The notes under the pieces: model-generated
What the model saw: only the letters and a program-made list of their open reading frames with translations
What the model was told of the DNA's origin: nothing
Databases searched by the model: none
Origin: Fodinibius salsisoli
Lineage (GTDB): Bacteria > Bacteroidota > Rhodothermia > Balneolales > Balneolaceae
Direction: 5' to 3'
Length of the DNA stretch: 64,000 nucleotides
Assembly: GCF_026229185.1 (NCBI RefSeq)
Contig: NZ_JAGGJA010000001.1
Location: 186,001 to 250,000, forward strand
Program-made: the position numbers and the translations under genes
In this document: one piece after another, positions 36,182 through 45,605 of the stretch
Position numbering within the stretch: position 1 is the stretch's first letter
Layout of the letters: each line of letters opens with the position of its first letter

Positions 36182-36885
36182 AGAATTACTCCCGGACGAA
36201 TAACTTCGCCCACATATTTTCGGTTGGTTTTGTTACAAAAAATCGTAATTCGATCTCCTTTCGCTCCATCCTCACGTGCTTCTCCAGATACCTGAACCTG
36301 TACCCCATTACGCTTAACAAAAACTTGTACCTCGTCTCCGGCCTTGATAATCAAATCTCTGCTCACATAAGACTTGCGGATGGGCTGTCCTGACAGTAGG
36401 GTCTGACGGAGTGTCTTGCCGATTAGCTCTTTGGTATCGGCATAATATGCGGCCCTATTTTTCAATATTGATACCCATTGCATAGCAAGATCGTCCGCTT
36501 TTAGCTTCGATCCTTTTCGGACCCGGCCAACAACAACAGGCAACTTTTGCTCAACCTTGACTTTAAGCTGAACTTCTACACGCTGACGATTGCCTCGATG
36601 GCTATATGTCACCTCAAAATTGGTGTATCTTCGCAGTTGTCCCAGTATCTGAATGTCAGTAATCTGAGCGGGAGATTGCCGTAAAAGCTGATCAGGAATC
36701 CATCGGGGTTGAATTTCGAACCGAACCTCACCATTTGCCAAACGCTGGGCTAACTTCTTTTGGGCCTGATCAAGAATAAACGATTTCATTTCGTCATCCT
36801 CGCCCCTATCTATGCCTGCCTGCAAAGGCAGCTCACCCAGGCTGACAAAAATAAGCAGAAAAAAAATAGTCGCACGTAATTTCAA
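36163..36885 (-). CDS. flgA: P-ring assembly chaperone FlgA
   Basis: FlgA helps assemble the P ring in the periplasm. The 240-aa protein has an N-terminal signal (ATIFFLLIFVSLGELPLQA) and a C-terminal SAF-type domain of FlgA style: VVVGRVRKGSKLKADDLAMQ, IGKTLRQTLLSGQPI and IIKAGDEVQVFVKRNGVQV. The gene lies between flgG and flgH, consistent with the operon order of many phyla. Confidence 0.9.
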   Translation of the reverse strand: MKLRATIFFLLIFVSLGELPLQAGIDRGEDDEMKSFILDQAQKKLAQRLANGEVRFEIQPRWIPDQLLRQSPAQITDIQILGQLRRYTNFEVTYSHRGNRQRVEVQLKVKVEQKLPVVVGRVRKGSKLKADDLAMQWVSILKNRAAYYADTKELIGKTLRQTLLSGQPIRKSYVSRDLIIKAGDEVQVFVKRNGVQVQVSGEAREDGAKGDRITIFCNKTNRKYVGEVIRPGVILWKNTL

Positions 36886-36897
36886 GATAAGCCGTAT

Positions 36898-37695
36898 TTA
36901 TCGCTTAATAGAATTGGTTACTGACATCATATCTTCGGCTGATTGTACCATCTTCGAATTAGTCTCATATGCCCGCTGTGCTTCAATGAGCTGAACCATC
37001 TCGGTCACTACATCTACATTAGATCCTTCAAGGTATCCTTGCCGTACATTCCCAAACCCTTCGGCGCCGGGACGGTCTATAAAAGGCATTCCCGAAGCTT
37101 GGGTTTCGCTAAATAGGTTCCCACCCTCGGCATCAAGTCCGGCGGGATTAGAAAATCGAGCCAGCTCAATTTGCCCGAGCTCAATCTCACGATTATCACC
37201 GCCCATGAGAGCCGTTACCGTACCATCCTGCGAAACCTCCACGGCTTTTGCCTCCATAGGCACTTCAATCAATTCAGCAAGCGGCAACCCAGAGCTATTC
37301 ACCAACATTCCAGTTGAGTCACGCGTAAAGTTTCCGTCCCGAGTATAACCAATTGAGCCATCCGGCTTTTCAACACGAAAAAATCCATCGCCGCTAATGG
37401 CCATATCCAGTGGATTACCCGTTTCCGAGATAGAGCCCTGGGTAAAATTCCGAATTGTTGAGACCGCCTGAGAACCGTGGCCAATCTGTAGACGTGGACT
37501 GTCATTTGACAACCTATTCGCCGCTCCACCAGACTTTGAAACGGCAATATCCTCATAAAACAGATCTTGGAAGGCGATATTACTCTTCTTAAATCCGGTT
37601 GTACTAACATTCGAGAGATTATTAGCAATATTGTCGACTGATTTCTGCTGAGCGCTCATTCCAAGCGAAGCAGTTGTTAAAGCTCTAAAAGGCAT
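36898..37695 (-). CDS. flgG: Distal rod protein FlgG
   Basis: FlgG forms the distal rod passing through the P and L rings. The 265-aa protein begins RALTTASLGMSAQQKSVDNI and NNLSNVSTTGFKKS (axial-protein motif). It carries GNPLDMAISGDGFFRVEKPD in the middle and ends QGYLEGSNVDVVTEMVQLIE plus QRAYETNSKMVQ. These features and the length match FlgG closely. Confidence 0.95.
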   Translation of the reverse strand: MPFRALTTASLGMSAQQKSVDNIANNLSNVSTTGFKKSNIAFQDLFYEDIAVSKSGGAANRLSNDSPRLQIGHGSQAVSTIRNFTQGSISETGNPLDMAISGDGFFRVEKPDGSIGYTRDGNFTRDSTGMLVNSSGLPLAELIEVPMEAKAVEVSQDGTVTALMGGDNREIELGQIELARFSNPAGLDAEGGNLFSETQASGMPFIDRPGAEGFGNVRQGYLEGSNVDVVTEMVQLIEAQRAYETNSKMVQSAEDMMSVTNSIKR

Positions 37696-37716
37696 AGTGT
37701 TTATCTGTTTGTTAGA

Positions 37717-38454
37717 TTAAAATTTCCCTAATTGCTGTGTAGCTCGGCCCATCATTTGATCAGTTGTTGTCATGGCTCGCTGCTGTGACTCAAACATTTT
37801 AGTCGTTTTCATCATATCCACCATTTCGGTTAGTGGATCAACGTTCGACGATTCATAATACCCCTGCATAACTTTGCTTGACGAATCATCTGCCATCGCC
37901 TCTTCAGGGGCACTTAAATAGTTGTTCCCTCTACGTTCTAACTTCGACGTATCCTCTACTTGAACAATTCGAAGTCGATCAAAAACTTCACCGTCCAAAC
38001 GAATCGTCCCGTCATCGGCAACATCCAACGTTGCCTCATCGCCATCACGGCCCGTTGCCTTCAGATACTCCGGCATATAAATAGGACCAGAATCGCCCAT
38101 TACACGCGATCCATTTTCATCCACCAAGAACCCGTTACTGTTAAAATGCATGCGGCCGTCACGCGATAGGTGAGCTCCCTCCCCATTTTCTACCACAAAA
38201 AAGCCCTTCCCTTTGATACCAAAATCAAGCGGATTTCCTGTAGGTTCAAGCACCCCTTGCTGCATATCAACCTGCTGCTGAGGAACAGCTTGGGTCACCA
38301 TTTTGCCATCAATACGTTTCTGCACCATGTTTTGAAAAGTATTACTGCCCTTAAACCCCGGTGTATTAATATTTGCAAGGTTATTGGCCGTAACATCCTG
38401 CATCTTCATCAGCATCTGCATGGCCTGCATTTGAGCCTGTAATCGATCTATCAT
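37717..38454 (-). CDS. flgF: Rod protein FlgF
   Basis: FlgF is a proximal rod component. With the start at 38454 (MIDRLQAQMQ) the protein has 245 residues, and a strong GGAGG lies 10 nt upstream. The longer frame to 38523 would begin upstream of the likely sigma54 start site, so it is rejected. The sequence has NNLANINTPGFKGSNTFQN, GNPLDFGIKGKGFFVVENG and QGYYESSNVDPLTEMVDMMK. It resembles FlgG, but its place as first gene of the flg operon and its Gln-rich start suit FlgF. Confidence 0.87.
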   Translation of the reverse strand: MIDRLQAQMQAMQMLMKMQDVTANNLANINTPGFKGSNTFQNMVQKRIDGKMVTQAVPQQQVDMQQGVLEPTGNPLDFGIKGKGFFVVENGEGAHLSRDGRMHFNSNGFLVDENGSRVMGDSGPIYMPEYLKATGRDGDEATLDVADDGTIRLDGEVFDRLRIVQVEDTSKLERRGNNYLSAPEEAMADDSSSKVMQGYYESSNVDPLTEMVDMMKTTKMFESQQRAMTTTDQMMGRATQQLGKF

Positions 38455-38518
38455 GTTTTGGGGACCTCCATTTTCCTGTTGACTAAAAATCCGGTTGCTC
38501 CGGCCGAGGTATGAGACG

Positions 38519-38534
38519 TTCAAATTCTATGCCA
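38519..38534 (-). promoter_or_regulatory. Sigma54-like promoter of the flgF-flgL operon
   Basis: The minus strand reads TGGCATA-GAAT-TTGAA, against a consensus of TGGCACG-N4-TTGCW. The -24 element is good; the -12 element has A in place of C. It would give a leader of about 55 nt before flgF, with GGAGG near its end. Confidence 0.5.
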
Positions 38535-38819
38535 CCAATAATTGACCTCACCAAAATTCCAGCTTTCTAAGCCGTGATAATCCACCTGTAAGATCACTCC
38601 TTAATATATAATGATGTATAAATTGCTCTTTTATATAGCCTAAAAACTTATTTAGAAGCCATTTATAGAGGTGTAACTGTAATCCCGAGAAATACTGCAC
38701 AAATGGAAATGTTTTCCGTCATCGTGGATTATTTCTCCCTCACCAGCGCTAATGCCATCCCCAAAACACTTAAATCAATTATTCCGGAAATGGTACCATA
38801 TTTGAATTATCAACACGTT

Positions 38820-39893
38820 ATGGCGGATAACAAATCAGACCAAGAAAAAACAGAAGACCCCACACAGCGGAAGCTTGAGAAAGCACGTGAGGAGGGGCAA
38901 GTGGCCATCAGCACCGAAATTTCATCCGTGATGATTATGGTGGTTTCGGTATTAACTATCGTGGGTATGGGCGGATTTATGTATGGTCGGGTTGAAGCGC
39001 TTTTTGAAACATTTTTTTTAAACGCCCAAATGGCTGTCAATAATCAAAATCACGGGGTGGCTTATGTGGGACTTGCGTTCCGATACGGTATTGAAGCTAT
39101 GACCCCTATTCTGATTGTCCTGATGGCTACCGCCTTGGTCGTTAACCTGATACAAACCAAAGGCGCTTTTTCGCTTAAAGCTATTCAGCCAAAATTCGAG
39201 AAGCTAAATCCCATTACCGGCATTCAAAATATCTTTTCCATGAAGGGGCTTGTAGAGCTCGGGAAGGGATTCTTCAAGTTGTTAATCATAGCTATTGTTG
39301 TTTACGTCACGGTCTTTTTTAATGTAGATCATTTCGTCTCTTTTACCGTAATGCCTTTGGAATACAACATTAGTGAGACTGGCACTTATGTACTCCTTTT
39401 TTTAGGCAGGACGTTAGTTGCTCTTTCTATCCTTGCCATTGTGGATGCCATTTACCAGCAGTATCAGCACAAAGAAGACCTTAAGATGAGTAAAAAAGAA
39501 GTAAAAGACGAACATAAAGAGTCCGAAGGCGACCCCCACATGAAAAATAAGCGAAAGGAGATGGGCCGGTCGCTGGTACAAAAACGCCTCGATCATGCGG
39601 TCATGGATTCGGATGTGGTCGTAACTAATCCAACGCACTATGCTATTGCGCTACAATACGACCCTGAAGAAAATAGCGCGCCGCTGGTTATGGCCAAGGG
39701 ACAGCGACTGCGAGCTCAAAAGATTAAAGAATATGCCAAAGAATTTGATATTCCCATTGTAGAAAACAAACCCGTCGCCCAAGCGCTGTTTGCCTCGGCT
39801 GAGGTTGATCAGCATATCCCCGAAGATCTATATCGGGCAGTGGCCGAAATTCTTGCTTACGTTTATAAGCTTAAAAACAAACACAACATTTAA
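38820..39893 (+). CDS. flhB: Flagellar export protein FlhB
   Basis: FlhB is part of the export gate and switches substrate class after hook completion. From ATG 38820 the protein has 357 residues and starts in the usual way (ADNKSDQEKTEDPTQRKLEK). An upstream frame to 38703 would add 39 unrelated residues. There are four membrane segments (about 30-205) and then the cytoplasmic domain with the self-cleavage motif NPTH (near residue 270, VVVTNPTHYAIALQY). flhA follows 9 bp later. Confidence 0.95.
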   Translation: MADNKSDQEKTEDPTQRKLEKAREEGQVAISTEISSVMIMVVSVLTIVGMGGFMYGRVEALFETFFLNAQMAVNNQNHGVAYVGLAFRYGIEAMTPILIVLMATALVVNLIQTKGAFSLKAIQPKFEKLNPITGIQNIFSMKGLVELGKGFFKLLIIAIVVYVTVFFNVDHFVSFTVMPLEYNISETGTYVLLFLGRTLVALSILAIVDAIYQQYQHKEDLKMSKKEVKDEHKESEGDPHMKNKRKEMGRSLVQKRLDHAVMDSDVVVTNPTHYAIALQYDPEENSAPLVMAKGQRLRAQKIKEYAKEFDIPIVENKPVAQALFASAEVDQHIPEDLYRAVAEILAYVYKLKNKHNI

Positions 39894-39902
39894 CTGTAGG
39901 AA

Positions 39903-42005
39903 ATGGCTTTTACAAATATTTCAACAAGCAAAATAAAGAACAGGTTTCTACAAACTGATGTTCTTATTTCATCAAGCATCATTATCATTTTGCTGATAAT
40001 GATTATCCCATTTCCACCAATGCTGATGGACTTTTTCCTGGCATTAAATGTGTCGCTATCTATTATTGTCATGCTGGTAGCCTTTTACACACTCAAACCG
40101 CTTGAATTTGCCGTTTTCCCGGGCATGTTACTTATTCTAACCTTATTCCGTCTTTCACTAAACATCGCCTCTACACGACTGATCCTGAGTGAAGGGTATG
40201 CCGGATCTATCATTGAATCGTTTGGAGGATTTATTGTACAGGGCAATTATGTTATTGGGATCATTATTTTTGCTGTTCTCATCATTATTAACTTTGTAGT
40301 CATTACAAAAGGTGCCACGCGTATTGCCGAGGTGGGGGCACGTTTCACGTTGGATGCCATGCCGGGAAAACAAATGTCCATCGATGCCGATTTAAGTGCC
40401 GGACTCATTACCGATCAGGAGGCTAAAAAACGTCGTGAAGAAATTGCCCGTGAAGCTGATTTCTATGGCGCCATGGATGGTGCCAGCAAATTTGTTCGTG
40501 GTGATGTTATAGCTGGCCTGCTTATCACCTGCATCAACATTATAGGTGGATTGGTAATTGGCACGGTTCAAAATGGGATGGAACTGGCTGAAGCTGCTAA
40601 ACTGTACACTTTGCTTACTATTGGTGATGGCTTGGTTTCACAAATTCCTGCACTACTTATATCTACCGCTGCCGGTATTATTGTTTCACGTACAGCTTCA
40701 AAAGGAAACCTAAGTAAAGAACTAACGAGCCAACTTTTAGGAGATCCCAAAATTCTTATACTGGGCGCCTGCTTTGTACTTTTTTTAGGCGCTATGCCAG
40801 GCATGCCTTTCATCCCCTTTGCACTAATGGGTGGTCTCTTCATTTTTCTTGCTTATAAACGACACCAAGCTGAAGAAGAAGCGAAGCAAGCCGAGGCTCA
40901 AGAACTACAAGAGTTACCCAAAGGCGAAACTGATACCGTCGAAGATTACTTGCTAATGGATACGCTTGAACTCGAAATTGGCTACAGCCTTATTTCAATG
41001 GTTGAGGAGCAACAAGATGGTGACCTGCTGGACCGTATCACATCGTTGCGCAAGCAGTTGGCTTCAGAGTTGGGCATCATTATTCCATCGGTACGTATCC
41101 GTGATAATGTACAGCTCAATGCCAACCGATATATCATTAAAATGCGCGGCATTGAGCAAGGGGACGGTGAACTGTTGCCTGATTACCACTTGGCCCTTGT
41201 CCCCTCTGATTTTGATGCCAACATCCAAGGCATTGAAACAAAAGATCCAACTTTTGGAATGGATGCCATCTGGGTAAGCGGAAAAAATAAATCAAAAGCG
41301 GAAAAATTTGGTCTTACGGTGATCGAAGCCGGCGCTGTCATTACCACCCACCTTATGGAAGTGCTCAAGAAAAATGCACACAAGCTTATTGATCGACAGA
41401 TGGTAAAGCGATTGGTTGATAACATTGAAGAACAGTCACCTGCTCTTGTTGAAGAGCTTGTTCCTGAGGGCATGCGCATTGGGGAGATACAAAAAGTGCT
41501 TAAGCGCCTGCTGTGTGAGCGTATCCCCATCAACAACCTGGTTACCATTTTAGAAACCCTTGCTGATTACTGTCAACAGACTCAAAACACCGATGTGCTT
41601 ACGGAATACTGCCGTGCATCGCTATCAGAGATTATCACAGAACGCTTTGTTGGGGACGAGAATGAAATTGTAGTTGTAATGATGAATTCCAATCTGGAAT
41701 CGCGACTCATAAAACAAGCTCAACAGGGGGGGCTCAACGCTAATACGCTTGGGCTTGGACCCAATGTGGTAGAGCAACTCTACAAAAGTGCTTCAAGTAC
41801 TTTTGAGAATATGATTCACCAAGGATATGACCCGGTTTTACTAACTTCCCCAGTGTTGCGACATACCCTTTTTGAGTTTTTGGCACCAATTTTGCCTGAA
41901 ATAAATGTGTTGTCGTATAACGATATCAGCCAAAATGTGCAATTCCAAACGTTCGATCGACTGCGCATTGAACAAGCAGAATTAAATGAAGCTGCAACTG
42001 TATGA
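39903..42005 (+). CDS. flhA: Flagellar export protein FlhA
   Basis: FlhA is the central export-gate channel and docking platform. The 700-aa protein has eight membrane segments in the first 330 residues (for example MDFFLALNVSLSIIVMLVAF) and the family signature TKGATRIAEVGARFTLDAMP with GKQMSIDADLSAGLI (the FHIPEP region). A large cytoplasmic domain follows (about 345-690). Length is normal. It overlaps flhF by 4 bp (ATGA). Confidence 0.96.
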   Translation: MAFTNISTSKIKNRFLQTDVLISSSIIIILLIMIIPFPPMLMDFFLALNVSLSIIVMLVAFYTLKPLEFAVFPGMLLILTLFRLSLNIASTRLILSEGYAGSIIESFGGFIVQGNYVIGIIIFAVLIIINFVVITKGATRIAEVGARFTLDAMPGKQMSIDADLSAGLITDQEAKKRREEIAREADFYGAMDGASKFVRGDVIAGLLITCINIIGGLVIGTVQNGMELAEAAKLYTLLTIGDGLVSQIPALLISTAAGIIVSRTASKGNLSKELTSQLLGDPKILILGACFVLFLGAMPGMPFIPFALMGGLFIFLAYKRHQAEEEAKQAEAQELQELPKGETDTVEDYLLMDTLELEIGYSLISMVEEQQDGDLLDRITSLRKQLASELGIIIPSVRIRDNVQLNANRYIIKMRGIEQGDGELLPDYHLALVPSDFDANIQGIETKDPTFGMDAIWVSGKNKSKAEKFGLTVIEAGAVITTHLMEVLKKNAHKLIDRQMVKRLVDNIEEQSPALVEELVPEGMRIGEIQKVLKRLLCERIPINNLVTILETLADYCQQTQNTDVLTEYCRASLSEIITERFVGDENEIVVVMMNSNLESRLIKQAQQGGLNANTLGLGPNVVEQLYKSASSTFENMIHQGYDPVLLTSPVLRHTLFEFLAPILPEINVLSYNDISQNVQFQTFDRLRIEQAELNEAATV

Positions 42006-43495
42006 TACTTAACAAATTCATAGACAAAACATTTAAAGCTGCCAAGCAAAGTGCACTGCAAATCTACAGGGATGACTATTCAATGCTGAAAAGCATCATA
42101 CCCAAAGGGAAAAGCCACAAGGATGGGAAGGACACTTTCTCGCAACAGAAACAGCAAACTAAATCCAGGGATGAAAAAGACACGACAACCAAAAGAGCAA
42201 CGGGGGGCGTTGTGTATGAGCGATCTGGAGAAAAAAAATCGCAAAATGACGACTCATCCGACAAGCAATTAAATAAAAAACTGGAATCTATTCGTAATTA
42301 TGCCGCGCAGCAATCAATGGATGATAATAGCGAATCTATTGATCAGAAAGATACTTCCACTGATGCTGAACCATCCCCAACAAAATCCCAAGAGGAAGCT
42401 ACCTCTCTGCAGTCGACAAATAATGTTTACAGTAGAAAAGATATCCGAAATCAATCGTCAGCAGGGAAGAAAGAGAATACAAAGCAGCAACCTCCGAGAC
42501 AAGATTTTGATATCCTAACATTGAATAGTATGAATCCTTCTTCAGCGACAGAGAAGGTGCCACTGTACAATAAATTTGTCAAAGAGCTGCCAAACGGTGT
42601 GTCGCCAGCTCCTGGCAATAAAGAAGAAAATGGAAAAAACAGTGCTACTGACATTCACAAACGCTTAGACCGGCTGGAATCACTGATGCATTTGGCCCTT
42701 TCCACACCCGATACGGCTTATTCTGAACATCCCCTTTTTCACAGGCTGCTACACAAAGGCGTATCTCAAAAATTGATTCACAAGTGCTTTGAGCGTATCA
42801 CCGAGCAAGGCATTCAACCACATCAGCAGCCTGAGCTGTTTCATTCTAAACTACTGCACCATATTGATGAGTTACTGCGGCAATCAAAAGCAGGAAAGCC
42901 TAAACAAGTTTTGCTATTTGCTGGTCGATCCGGAGCGGGTAAAACCCACTTAATTATGAAACTGGCATCGTTACCTGATTTGGGGACTGATAAAAATATA
43001 GCTATTGCATCTTTTGCACCAACGAATGGCAGCGCAAAAAATAAATATAGCATTTTAGAACCATTTTGCGATGATCAAGGCATCGATTTTTTCTGGACAA
43101 GAAATAAAGAACAGGTCAAAGATTCCATCCCAAAGTGGAAAAAGTACGACCACGTCCTGATCGATACCCCTGCCCTTGAAATGGAAGAACAAACACTGAT
43201 TGGAGACATCATGGTCTTAAAAGAACTTCTAGAAAAAAAGATGGAAATAGAAACGCACTACTTGATTAATACGGCGGTCAATGGTACAGCTTTTAACGAT
43301 CCGCTGGCAAAAGATATTGATACAGATCACATTGCATTTACCCACATTGATCAATCTCTTAAATGGGGAAAAACAGTCCAACTTTTAGCCAACACTGATT
43401 ATAAATTGCGGTACATCAGCAGTGGTCCTACTATTTCGGACAACCTTTTTGTATTTGATCCTGAAAAATTTGCCCATAAACTTTTACAAGCGTAA
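42002..43495 (+). CDS. flhF: FlhF-like SRP-family GTPase
   Basis: FlhF, an SRP-type GTPase, usually sets flagellar place and number. The 497-aa protein has a long polar, Lys/Ser/Gln-rich region (about 30-210), an N domain (about 220-295) and a G domain. Its G motifs depart from the family: G1 is GRSGAGKTHL (usually GPTGVGKTTT, here about residues 306-315), the usual DTAG is DTPA, and TKLD is THID. The fold call rests on position between flhA and fliA and on the P-loop. No flhG (MinD-like) gene follows, where it normally stands. Confidence 0.8.
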   Translation: MILNKFIDKTFKAAKQSALQIYRDDYSMLKSIIPKGKSHKDGKDTFSQQKQQTKSRDEKDTTTKRATGGVVYERSGEKKSQNDDSSDKQLNKKLESIRNYAAQQSMDDNSESIDQKDTSTDAEPSPTKSQEEATSLQSTNNVYSRKDIRNQSSAGKKENTKQQPPRQDFDILTLNSMNPSSATEKVPLYNKFVKELPNGVSPAPGNKEENGKNSATDIHKRLDRLESLMHLALSTPDTAYSEHPLFHRLLHKGVSQKLIHKCFERITEQGIQPHQQPELFHSKLLHHIDELLRQSKAGKPKQVLLFAGRSGAGKTHLIMKLASLPDLGTDKNIAIASFAPTNGSAKNKYSILEPFCDDQGIDFFWTRNKEQVKDSIPKWKKYDHVLIDTPALEMEEQTLIGDIMVLKELLEKKMEIETHYLINTAVNGTAFNDPLAKDIDTDHIAFTHIDQSLKWGKTVQLLANTDYKLRYISSGPTISDNLFVFDPEKFAHKLLQA

Positions 43496-43580
43496 TTATA
43501 ACCGAAATAATAATTACAAGCATGCCTTGCAAATATCGTGCTACACATGAAATTATAAGGAATAATAAAATATTAGGAAT

Positions 43581-43817
43581 ATGTTACTACGAATTATAGC
43601 AGTTATATCTCTTATCCAATTTCTATTGCTCATGGTATCGGGTAAAAGCATGAACATTGCTCTTTACCGTGGTTTAGTGGTATTCCTGATTTTATTTTCC
43701 CTGATATATATCTCGATATTCTTGCTGAATATCGTACAAAATAATACCAACGCAATGTCTAAGGGATCAGCTGCAGCAGAAGGCAGTGATAAATCACAGA
43801 ACGAAAGTGGAAAATGA
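43581..43817 (+). CDS. Small two-helix membrane protein of the flhA-fliA operon
   Basis: The 78-aa protein has two membrane segments (about 2-20 and 29-50, the latter GLVVFLILFSLIYISIFLLN) and a polar tail. It overlaps fliA by 4 bp (ATGA), which argues that it is a real coupled gene. It occupies the place where flhG is usual but is not related to it. I do not recognise the family. Confidence 0.6.
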   Translation: MLLRIIAVISLIQFLLLMVSGKSMNIALYRGLVVFLILFSLIYISIFLLNIVQNNTNAMSKGSAAAEGSDKSQNESGK

Positions 43818-44584
43818 TGATGAGTGACAAATCACTACAAGAGCTTGCCGAGCTTTACTGCGAAGAACCATCCGATGGATTGCGGAATTCGATTATCAGC
43901 AAATCGATGCCGCTTATCCGCAGCATTATTGGCAAGGTTAACATCCCTGACCAACCGTTAACGCAAAAAGAAGATATTGAAAGTGCCGGTATAAGCGGAC
44001 TCATCCAAGCGATGGATTCGTATGATAGCAGTCGCAACATCAAGTTTAATACCTTTGTCTACTATCGAATTCGTGGTAATATCATCGATTACCTCCGTAA
44101 AATAGACCAGCTTCCTCGGCAAAAACGCAAGGATTATGGTATTGTCAAAAGAGTTATCAAAAAACTTTCTCAAAAGCTTGGCCGTAAACCCAGCGACGAA
44201 GAGGTAGCCCGCGAGCTGGATATGGATTTAAAGGATTATCGTCAACTTCTTTCCAACGTACAGACGCGCAATGCCCTTTCGCTCGACAGCAGCTTCAATA
44301 ACGATGACTCGAACTCCTTTTATGAGGTGCACAAAAATGCTGATGCGGAAATACCTGACCAAAACCTTCTGAACAAGGAGCGGAATCAGATCCTTAAAGA
44401 AAAGATTGGTGAGCTTGAAGAGCGTGACCGACTCATTCTCACACTCTACTATTATGAGGATATGACCATGCAAGAAGTTGCTATGCTACTTGAACTTTCA
44501 GAAGCACGCATCTCACAACTTATTGGCAAAATTCTTATTCAACTGAAAGATGATTTGATTAAAGAAAAAGTCACAGTTGGCTAA
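43814..44584 (+). CDS. fliA: Flagellar sigma factor FliA (sigma28)
   Basis: The 256-aa protein has sigma-70 regions 2 (about 25-100, MDSYDSSRNIKFNTFVYYRI and RGNIIDYLRKIDQLPRQKRK), 3 (about 115-165, LGRKPSDEEVARELDMDL) and 4 (about 200-250, ERDRLILTLYYYEDMTMQEV). This is the FliA order and length. It should recognise the TAAG-N16-CGATAA sites before the flagellins, fliS and motA. It is the last clear gene of the flhB-flhA-flhF operon. Three Met codons in a row leave the exact start open by two residues. Confidence 0.94.
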   Translation: MMMSDKSLQELAELYCEEPSDGLRNSIISKSMPLIRSIIGKVNIPDQPLTQKEDIESAGISGLIQAMDSYDSSRNIKFNTFVYYRIRGNIIDYLRKIDQLPRQKRKDYGIVKRVIKKLSQKLGRKPSDEEVARELDMDLKDYRQLLSNVQTRNALSLDSSFNNDDSNSFYEVHKNADAEIPDQNLLNKERNQILKEKIGELEERDRLILTLYYYEDMTMQEVAMLLELSEARISQLIGKILIQLKDDLIKEKVTVG

Positions 44585-44768
44585 CCTCTTCCCCACTGAT
44601 TGGCTATACTTACTGCTTATCCCGCCTATTATATTTTGGTTAGGATCACAACTCTTAGCGCTATGCTCGCCAGATAAGCATTATCTCTTCTCTAAACAGT
44701 ACTTTGAAGCTCGTATTTTAGCCCCCCACATTTTTTCATCTCAACCGTCTTACACATTACGAAACTGA
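44577..44768 (+). CDS. Doubtful small membrane ORF after fliA
   Basis: This 63-aa frame begins with TTG, overlaps the fliA stop by 8 bp and has one hydrophobic helix (WLYLLLIPPIIFWLGSQLLA). It fills the gap before the convergent fliR and has no other gene opposite it. I see no homology or ribosome site, so it may be chance. Confidence 0.22.
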   Translation: MANLFPTDWLYLLLIPPIIFWLGSQLLALCSPDKHYLFSKQYFEARILAPHIFSSQPSYTLRN

Positions 44769-44797
44769 TGGTTGTAAAACAAAACCCATTCATACTA

Positions 44798-45574
44798 TCA
44801 GGCCATGGTACCCAATAAGTTAACCAGATATTGAAACAAACGCTCAAACATTTTTCCGAAAGCGTCTGGCATGTATGGAAGCAACCAAGAAAGCAACGTA
44901 AAGCCCAATAATAGCTTAATAGGAATAGCGATAAAGAGAATATTGGCCTGAGGCATAATACGAGCAAAAATTGCCAGAGAAAGATCTAAAATAAAAAGCA
45001 CAACTAAGAATGGGGCTGCAATCTGTACGGCTATAACAAAGAGGTAGTTGGCCACCTCAAGCATGAAAGGACCTGCCTGCTTCAGGTTTGCCTGATTAAG
45101 TGGTATCACCTCGAAACTCTTAACCAGTCCATTAATAAAAATTTTGTCTCCATCCATCGATAAAAAAACAAAGATGGCCAGCAAGCTAAATAGATTCCCC
45201 ACTACATCAGTCTTTTGCTGGGTCATCGTGTTTACAATTTGGGCAAAACTCAATGTAATCTTAAGACTAATTAATCGCCCTGCCATTTCGATGCCTGCAA
45301 AAATTAATTGCCCAACTAATCCCATTGCAACACCCACAAGTAACTCTAACACAATAGCTGAAGCCACAAAAGGAAGCGTAGGCCTTAATAGCCCCATGAC
45401 ACTTTCTTCGGGAATCACAAAAGACAAAATAAAGGTTAAGATGAGCGATAGAAACAGCTTAACTCGACGTGGAAAAGCGGCCGAATTAAAATAAGGCGCT
45501 GTCATTATTAGGCTACTAATCCGCACGAATATAAGGAATAGTCCCAGTATATACGTTGATGATAACAGCGTCAT
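44798..45574 (-). CDS. fliR: Flagellar export protein FliR
   Basis: FliR is an export-gate membrane protein that assembles with FliP and FliQ. The 258-aa protein has six or so membrane segments, with the family pattern in LVGVAMGLVGQLIFAGIEMA and the C-terminal RIMPQANILFIAIPIKLLLG. Length is standard. It is the last gene of the large minus-strand flagellar cluster. Confidence 0.93.
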   Translation of the reverse strand: MTLLSSTYILGLFLIFVRISSLIMTAPYFNSAAFPRRVKLFLSLILTFILSFVIPEESVMGLLRPTLPFVASAIVLELLVGVAMGLVGQLIFAGIEMAGRLISLKITLSFAQIVNTMTQQKTDVVGNLFSLLAIFVFLSMDGDKIFINGLVKSFEVIPLNQANLKQAGPFMLEVANYLFVIAVQIAAPFLVVLFILDLSLAIFARIMPQANILFIAIPIKLLLGFTLLSWLLPYMPDAFGKMFERLFQYLVNLLGTMA

Positions 45575-45605
45575 TATAACATTATTAGCCTCTTAGTTAT
45601 CTCGG

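Noticed and set aside
38612-38628. TGATGTATAAATTGCT before flhB as a sigma54 promoter
   Set aside because: The -12 part is good but the essential GG of the -24 element is GA. A second candidate at 38791-38806 (TGGTACC-N4-TTGAA) would leave almost no leader before the flhB ATG. Neither is convincing.
38703-38819. Longer FlhB start at 38703
   Set aside because: It adds 39 residues absent from the family; the N-terminus at 38820 is the standard one.
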